DNA of 64,000 nucleotides. It comes from Euonymus europaeus. Its lineage: Eukaryota > Streptophyta > Magnoliopsida > Celastrales > Celastraceae. The stretch covers positions 23,263,001 to 23,327,000 of the forward strand of contig OY756962.1 of the NCBI GenBank assembly GCA_963580455.1, read 5' to 3'. A program made the position numbers and the translations under genes. A model generated the notes under the pieces. It made no database searches. It was not told the DNA's origin and was given only the letters and a program-made list of their open reading frames with translations. Shown here one piece after another: positions 56,677-64,000 of this stretch (positions are counted from its first letter, which is position 1; each line of letters opens with the position of its first letter).

Positions 56677-58144
56677 GACAGAATTCAATTGTGCTCCCAG
56701 GGGGGTCCTCTCACCAAATTTTGAATTAGTTCATAAGCCACCACTTTTGTTGGGTGTTTTCCTGCACATTGAAAAATTCAAACTTACATCATTCGGATCT
56801 GCCAGAATGTAAGCTGATGTGAATATTGAAGTCTGAAATATGATTCTGTATGCACAATATATTTTGTATTAAAGAGTTCAGTTGGCAGTTTGTTTGCAGG
56901 AGTGTTGTAGTATTGGATCTATCATGGCTCAAATTCGTGTATGTTGCTTGAATTTTCTTTTCTGCGCTATCCATTGTCACTGATGGATCTCTGTATGCAC
57001 CAACGGGCTCATTTATTATATCTCAATCTCTTAGAATCTACAATGTTGAAACAGAAAATACAGTCAGAACTTTCCTTCTCTGCTGCTGCTAGGCTTCCAC
57101 TTCCGACTTTTCAGGTAAAAGTTTCAAGTTGGTAGCTTGTTACATGATCCTAGAACTTTGATCACCATGTCTGATCTTCACTGTTACCTCTAGTTAGGGA
57201 AAAAAAAAGGGGAAACCAGCCAAATAGGCATAGAGAGAGGAGGCAAGTAGGTGAGAAGAAGTAGATAATATAAGAGACGCTAAATCAAAGAAAAGGAGTC
57301 TTAATAATTAATAAAGTTGATGTGAATATTCTAGTTGAACTTTAGCTCAAAAGTTACACAACTGATATTCTTTGTTCTCAGGTTGTGCAGCAGAAACCAT
57401 ATTGTTGCTTGTTGCCTTGTTATATTATCTTCCTTTGTTGGATTGATGTTTGCATCCGATGAAAAATCTGTTTCTGGAGTCGACTACACTTTATTTTCAT
57501 CCACTAAACAATCCTGGACATCTGATTTTGACGCTGAATTGTAGTTCTGGTCATTGTTGGCAGGGTCAATGCCTGCTTGGCATGCTTCTCATGGTGGATA
57601 TGCTTCTGTAATCATCTGATTGTTGAGGATGAACAAAGGGCCAATTCGACTCCGTTTGTCCATTGGGAAAAAAACAGCAAACCAGTGTCTAAAGTAGTCC
57701 CCTATCATACAACATTCTGCAAACTAGAATGTCAAGAACGCAATTTTTTATTGTCACAGCCACCTTTTCCAATCAAGCCTTGCCAGTTTGTGAATTCAAG
57801 GCCAGGGGAAAAGGTGGGGAAGAAATGAAGGGAGAAAGAACAAGCTTGTTATCTATAATAACCTTTTCTTCTTTTGGCAATAAATAATAAATCTAAGAGA
57901 TTTCATAATAAAGTTACAAATGGGTGGTTATTTTAACAAGGAGCCGGGAAGAAAAAAACAGTATGCTAATCAGGTCCACCCACATGAGGAACAAATCTCC
58001 ATATCTATATTGTTCTCACTTCTCAGGCAATGATGAAAAAAATCTAGTCGGAAATAATACAAAAATGGGTCACAAAGAATACTCTTCTATTAATGCCAGA
58101 CAAATGAAATGGAGCAATACTGTGAATTGGCTTTCTGTTCTCCT
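56677..58144. other. Intergenic between convergent Shg1 and Lon genes
   Basis: 3' UTRs of the two genes meet here. Short open frames show no conserved motif. A segment near 57284-57300 (GCTAAATCAAAGAAAAGGAGT) resembles the Shg1 coding sequence at 56520-56541 (TCTAAATCAAAGAAAAGGAGT), suggesting a small partial duplication. Confidence 0.4.
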
Positions 58145-61100
58145 CTATGTTTCAGTTTTCTCTTCATAGTTGAAGGCCAAATCAAATATCTGGCTGTAGT
58201 CATCCACGAAGTGGACATCCAGGCCTTCTTTCACATTAGGTGAAAGCTCGTCAAAATCTCTCCGATTTGCAGACGGGAATATGATGGTCTTCACATCACT
58301 CCTTCTTGCGGCTATAGTTTTCTCCTTAACCTGATTATGTCAAAAAAAAATGGAAATGAGCTTGAGATTCTGAGAATCATATGGGATCACTACTCACAGA
58401 AAGGGCAAAATGGTGAAACAGATACTGTTTTTTATCAAATCTTACCCCACCAATGGGAAGAATTTTCCCTGTTAGTGTTACTTCCCCAGTCATTGCTAGA
58501 TCCTTTCTGACTGGCTTCTTTGTGGCAAGAGACAGCAAGGATGTGATCATGGTGCAACCCGCACTAGGCCCATCCTTTGGAGTGGCTCCAGCAGGAACAT
58601 GGAGATGAACTTTGGTATTGGCAAAGAAAGGGTTATCAGGTTCTTTCTCGAGCAATATTGCTCTGGAAACCGTGTGCGCAATCTGGGCACTCTCTTTCAT
58701 AACATCTCCAAGTTGACCGGTGAGATGGAGGGCCCCTTTTCCCTCTCCTTGCTCAATCAGAGTGGTCTCTATATACAAGGTGGAACCACCCATAGCAGTC
58801 CAAGCAAGACCCATAACTACTCCAGCTGGAGTCTGATCATAAATGCGCTCCGCATGGAAGACAGGTTTGCCAATAAAATCAGACAGGTTGGACGTGTCAA
58901 CTAAAACCTTGTCAAATGCCTTGGCTGCTTTGGTTTCCTGGATTTTCTCAGCTTCTGTTGAATCCTGTCAAAGGTTGGAACAGTTTCCCCAGCTTAGAGG
59001 GCATTGGTGTTTGGGGCCAAGCAATGCATAAATAAAATTGCCGTCTACCTATTAATACCCTTCCACAGATACCATTTAACTACTAGCTTTTTTATTTTCA
59101 AATTTTAAAAATTGTTTATAGCTTAAAAATAAAATAAAACCTTGTCAACTTTGTGGCCTGGAAGCAATTATCGGTACACAGAAGCATCACTGTCGAGTGT
59201 CAACAACTATTTCTTCAATTATTAAGTCTGTAGCATACTAGCATAGCGTACCTTTGAATCTGTAGGTTGGTCCGGTTGAAGTGTAGTCTGCACTGTCTCA
59301 GCTTCCATTAAGATTTCAGAAGCAAGTTTGTCTCTACTACCTTCTCCTAGTTCAGCTCCAACATTAGTCTCACTGCCAACCGTTTCTTTACTTGGCTCAT
59401 GTATGGATTCTTTTTTTTCTTCAACGGATTTCACATCCTGAACTGCAGTAGCGGATTCATTTAATTCCCCTTGTCGCACAAGTTGCAAAGCAATCTGTCA
59501 GGTTACAAAAGAATCATGTAGTGTAAGACAAACAAATACCGATTTTCATCACTAAAGTTTTAGGATCATATCATAAATTACACAGTTGCTACCTATACAA
59601 TGTGTACAGGAGGTTACGTATACAAGGAACATAAAACTACAATGCCTCATTTCTTTGCTATGGTTCTGTATCAATCATAACCGACAAAAAGATAATTCAA
59701 CCAACCTTACGGTAGACCTTTTCTATGTGCTTTTGAAGATTCCGGACCCCTGCTTCTCTGCAGTAATTTTCTATCAGTGCAAGCAAAGCAGAATCAGTCA
59801 CCTCAACCTGGAAAGAAATACATAGAAGAATGGACTGTCAGAATTTTCAGAAACAATTGAAATTAATATGAACGGTCAAAACTTCCAGCAACAGCAGCTT
59901 GAAGTTGTTGGTTTAAGCTTTCAAATCAACAAAAATATCCTCATGATATTCACGAGTTTTATGGTGCTAATCGTAAATTTAAAAATAAATGTTAATTTCG
60001 AAGACGGTTCACTGTATGGTTAAGAAAGTACACTCTCTTTTTTACTCAATAAACGAGCAATGTCCTTCCTTTCCTTTTCAATTTGAAACATTTTCTATAA
60101 TATGTTTAAGTAAGCTGCTGTCCTTCTAGTTTTAAAAAACTCTGAACCTATTATAGGAAACTAAACTACCAATTGAAGAAAATGTTACTTGAGACAGATG
60201 TTGTCCTCGAAATTTGAAAAACTTGGGTGCTCATGAATGTGTGCCTTGCTGCAATACCACATGAAAGAAGGGTTTTCTATGTGAGAGGGAGGTGTTTTAG
60301 AGAGTGAGAGAGAGATACCTGCTCAGGCTTAATGCCACATGCTTCACGTGTAGTCTTCTCTAAATAATCTCTCGCAATGTGCATCTTCTCATCAGTAATG
60401 TATCCAGCAATAGCAATAACCTCCATTCTGTCCAAGAGGGGATCAGGTATCGTATCGACAACATTTGCAGTGCACACAAACAACACCTGAAATGTAACAT
60501 TCACAAGATTAAACATATAATAAGGAGAATAATTTACAGAAGTGCAAAGACAGACACACACAAACAATAATGCACTAATTTATACAAACTCTACGTGACA
60601 TAGACCATAAATAAACTAAAACTATATCGAGTCTTCTGTCAAAGTTTGGCAAAATTGCTGTAAGTAATCATTTCTGGCTCAACAAAGATCAATTATATTA
60701 AGCTAGTTGATCAGGTGGGTTGGGTTAATTACAAGCAATCAAATGTCCTTTCTTTTACAGTTTGCATATTCTGTTAAAAATTTAAAGCCACTTGATGAAA
60801 AGTCTTTCTTCCACGAAACATAACTGCCATTACAATTTATCAGAAAACAACCTCAAAGCTAGTCAAAATCTTGAAAGTCACTAACCTTTGATAGGTCGAT
60901 CGGAACGTCAAGATAGTGGTCCAGGAAATTAGCATTTTGCTCTGGATCAAGCAACTCCAACAAAGCACTTGCTGGATCACCAGCATGTCCCCTTCCCAAC
61001 TGTCATAGAAGGAAGCAAGAATTAAAATCCTTCATTTGAAACCAATGCCAATCAGTTCATCATCCTTATCCTCAAAGGCTTTAATCCCAAATAATTTAGA

Positions 61101-64000
61101 GGGTCAGTTATATAAAGTAATGAACACATAAAAATTTAAAAGCCATAATCTACTTTGTAAATTATATATGTCATTCATTTGTCTCTATTAACATTTTAAA
61201 AAAGTTGTTCGATAGTGTAGGTCATCCATGTCTTCAAAAAAACAACACCTAGTCATACATTACCTTGTCAATCTCATCAATTAGAACCAGAGGATTAGCA
61301 GTTCCCACATTTTTCAGGCACTGCACCATCTTTCCAGGCATTGCACCAATATAGGTTCGACGATGCCCCTGAAATGATCTTCCGTTGTTAGTGATGGAAG
61401 ATCTACAATGACTAACTCGATATTTAGCCAAAAAAAGGAAGACATTTGACTTACCTTGATTTCTGCAACATCAGCTAACCCTCCTACGGAAAACCGATAG
61501 AAATTACGGTTCAAGGCACGTGCAATTGAACGACCGATGCTCGTTTTGCCCACTCCAGGAGGGCCAGAAAGACAGATGATTTTTCCTGCCATGAATTTAT
61601 CATACAATAGGAATGCATGCTGAACTATTAAAAATCCCAGATGTACATAGATGATGGCAACCAATATTAAAACAACCGTCTTCTTCATTGTACAAACTAA
61701 GGATGAAACTTTACCTTGCGATGTTCCTCTGAGCTTTCCAACAGCTATAAACTCCAATATTCTTTCCTTCACATCAGACAATCCATAGTGATCCTCATCA
61801 AGAATCTTTTGTGCTCGAAGGACATCAAAATTCTCATCACTGGGTTTTACAGGACGAAAAACGGAAGAAATTTCAACAAAGTTACGAGTTTTTTATTCCT
61901 TGATTTTAAAATCCAGAACTAACGGTCTAAAGAAGCACATATTCTCATATAAATGTTGAATCCGGGGGGTGGGGGTTGGGGGTTGGGGGTGATGAACTAA
62001 AATTGCATCAGCTGTGAGAACTTTGGAGGTTAAGGGTATCGCTTCACATGTTATATCCATCGAAATATAATGTTACTATTCTTATGTAAATCAAACAACC
62101 AAATAAGCATTTACTTAACGACATTTTCCATTACTTCCCTTTATGTTCGGGGTTCTAGCAATTTTTGGAGTCATTGAGGGTAGTCTTGTGAAGCCTGTTG
62201 ATTGGAGATTATGTTGGCAACGTCAGTGGAGGTTGTTCAAGGGCTTTTGAAGCTAATCAAACAAGCAACAGATATTTGAGCCAATATATCTTATTACAGA
62301 GCCATCAAAATGACTTTTCAGTTCAAAATTCCTGTTCCCAACAGCACATAATGTTTGAGTAGACCTTAGATTGAGAATGTGAGAGTAAGTACAGAAAAAA
62401 TCAAGCAGACCAATGAAAGACTTCATTGTTGAACAAATTATCAACAATCCACAGTCATCAAGAAGCATATCGCAATGAAGAGGAAAAGGTTTCAAACTCT
62501 ACTAAGATTACAAATATCAAATATCAGAAAGAAGCGGCAACATTCCCATCATAAGACTACCAGTGTTCATAAGACTACCGGTGTTCAGTGACGAACCCTA
62601 ATAACTAACTTATGGTACTAGTACTTCTACAGTTCTAACTTGAGCTGAAGTTAACAATCCAACATCTTCCTCAAAAGAAAGCATCTTTCCAGGACACTTA
62701 GAAGTTTTCTGAGTTAAGAATATAAGACAACAGGAATTTAAATTGTTTTATTACTGGTTAATGAAACAAAAGGCCAGTCAGTTATCCCTGATAATAACAT
62801 TGAATTTGACAGTACTACCTTTATCACTTTGGAAAATAACTTTTGTAATTGATATTGCAATTTCTTCTAAAAGAAGCAGATGCATCCTAATCACAATTAG
62901 AGACAGTACAAACCGAGATAAAATCCTATGGCGTGTTATGTGCATACCCAAGTCTTGCAATGTTGAAATAATTTATCAATTTGGATTGTTGATTACAAGA
63001 ATAAAAATCTCTTCAACCAGATGAAATAAATGTACTCAAGAAGAGATATCATAGACACAGTAAAATGATATGCAAACCTGTAAGTCCCCCAAGGCAGTGC
63101 AGTCAACCAATCAAGATAATTACGAGTAACATTAAATTCACTTGAACTGGCCTCTAACAGCTGTAGCTTTGTCAGTTCCTCTTCTATAACTTGTAAAACA
63201 TGGGGTGGACATTTTTCCCTATTTGGTTCAAGCCTTTCCCTAAATTTGGCTGCAGGAAAGGAACAAATAAAGTCGATAAATTAATCAGAAAATTAACCCT
63301 TTTTATTCATCTGGAACCATGTTAAACGATAGATCATACAAATAAAACAATGGACGGCACTCATAGTAGAAGTTGAAGGCCAAGCAAGTAAAAGAAAATA
63401 CAGTAAACAACAATCGGATTTATCTCCTTCAAATATAATAACCAAAGCTTTTTAATATACTATAATGATACAGAAATATTATCCTCAATAATAATTCACA
63501 TTGATGTCATCGTGTTCGACTTCTCTAAGAGCCAGCTTGGAAACTCGCGAGACTTGCTTCAATCAAACAACCAGCATCCACAAGCAATCAAGTGAATTCA
63601 AGAATTTCTTTAGGACAAGAAAATGAAATCGGACCCACTATCATCTAATGTTGAGAGAATATAAGATTAAACAGAACTAACCAGACAGCGCTGTTTTGTC
63701 ATCCGTTTCCAATCCCAATTCCTGCACCAGGGAAAGCGGACTATCAAGAACTCATGTCAATAACTGAAATGAAATAAACTGATTTGGAAACTATTTTTCA
63801 TTTGTTTGTTTGACAGGGTACTGAGGATCTGAACTAACCAGATAATTAAATAATTATAACTAAAAGGGGAGTGGATACCTTCTTTATGGCCTTGAGCTGC
63901 TCGTTCAATAGATAACGACGCTGCTCACCACTTATTTTCTCTTCAATTGCTTTTGCAATAGATTCCTAAATAAATCACCCAAAAAAAATTAACGAATAGG
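58145..64000 (-). CDS. Organellar Lon protease (AAA+ and Ser-Lys peptidase), N-terminus beyond the window
   Basis: An ATP-dependent serine protease of mitochondria/plastids that degrades damaged proteins. Visible exons (high to low): 63965-63879, 63721-63682, 63249-63078, 61839-61715, 61585-61455, 61368-61264, 60999-60886, 60486-60319, 59807-59706, 59494-59252, 58964-58446, 58330-58145. They read [39 protein letters not shown], Walker [10 protein letters not shown], Walker [20 protein letters not shown], and the peptidase domain with the catalytic Ser in PKDGPSAG and the catalytic Lys in GGVKEKT across the last intron. The stop follows NYEEKTET. A plant-typical acidic insert (residues encoded at 59252-59450) lies between the ATPase and peptidase domains. 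The N-terminal substrate domain and presequence lie beyond 64000. All visible motifs are intact. LON1 or LON3/4 type cannot be decided here. Confidence 0.94.
61964..61989 (+). other. G-quadruplex-type motif in a Lon intron
   Basis: Four runs of five or six guanines separated by T or TT on the plus strand, the template strand of the Lon gene, inside the intron 61840-63077. The pattern meets the usual criterion for a stable quadruplex. Formation in the cell is not shown. Confidence 0.6.

Noticed and set aside
1..64000. CRISPR arrays, bacterial operons, Shine-Dalgarno sites or an rRNA/tRNA gene
   Set aside because: The window is plant nuclear DNA. Tandem repeats lack spacer structure, and the two tRNA-like box pairs belong to mobile elements and do not fold as tRNAs by eye.

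Overview
The window is nuclear DNA of a eudicot plant. It is AT-rich, its genes carry many GT-AG introns, its proteins belong to plant families, and transposable-element debris fills the spaces between genes. I could not identify the species. Exon boundaries were derived by hand from splice consensus, phase continuity and family conservation.

Left part (1-25 kb): a 10-exon RecQ helicase gene (458-4982, RECQI1/RECQL1 type) with one GC-AG intron; a TRM-family protein with a DUF4378-type C-terminus (8122-12329) and a leader intron; a single-exon DUF1645 gene (16515-17666); a decayed PDIL2-1-type protein disulfide isomerase fragment; an internally deleted SNU23/ZMAT2-like gene reduced to 42 codons; and a DC1 cysteine/histidine-rich protein gene with a 2-nt frameshift. 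From memory, RECQI1, TRM6 and a SNU23 homologue are neighbours in Arabidopsis (At3g05740/50/60), so the short SNU23-like gene may be a degraded positional orthologue.

Middle part (27-39 kb): a 22-bp-unit minisatellite, then a tail-to-tail pair of specialised-metabolism genes: a CYP71-type cytochrome P450 (+) and a class I terpene synthase (-). Both are broken by transposons whose ends can be read. A 1.2-kb hAT element sits in P450 exon 1. A 217-bp tRNA-derived SINE with a perfect 17-bp target duplication sits in terpene synthase exon 1. A 3.6-kb CACTA element with a TGT target duplication splits the last terpene synthase exon, whose remaining codons and stop lie on the far side. The synthase also has a frameshifting deletion in exon 6. 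This looks like the remains of a TPS-P450 gene pair. The CACTA element appears to carry a fragment of a host gene (MHF1/CENP-S-like) and an array of about 182-bp repeats.

Right part (41-64 kb): a 14-exon calreticulin gene (-) whose HDEL signal is completed by a 12-nt final exon; a vacuolar H+-pyrophosphatase pseudogene; an RluA-type pseudouridine synthase (-) and an RF2-type organellar release factor (+) that diverge from a 134-bp spacer; a small Shg1-domain (COMPASS) protein; and the C-terminal two-thirds of an organellar Lon protease (-) that runs off the right edge. Calreticulin, pseudouridine synthase and release factor match the Arabidopsis order At1g56340/345/350 as I recall it. The housekeeping genes look intact. 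The lesions are concentrated in the specialised-metabolism pair and the duplicated fragments.
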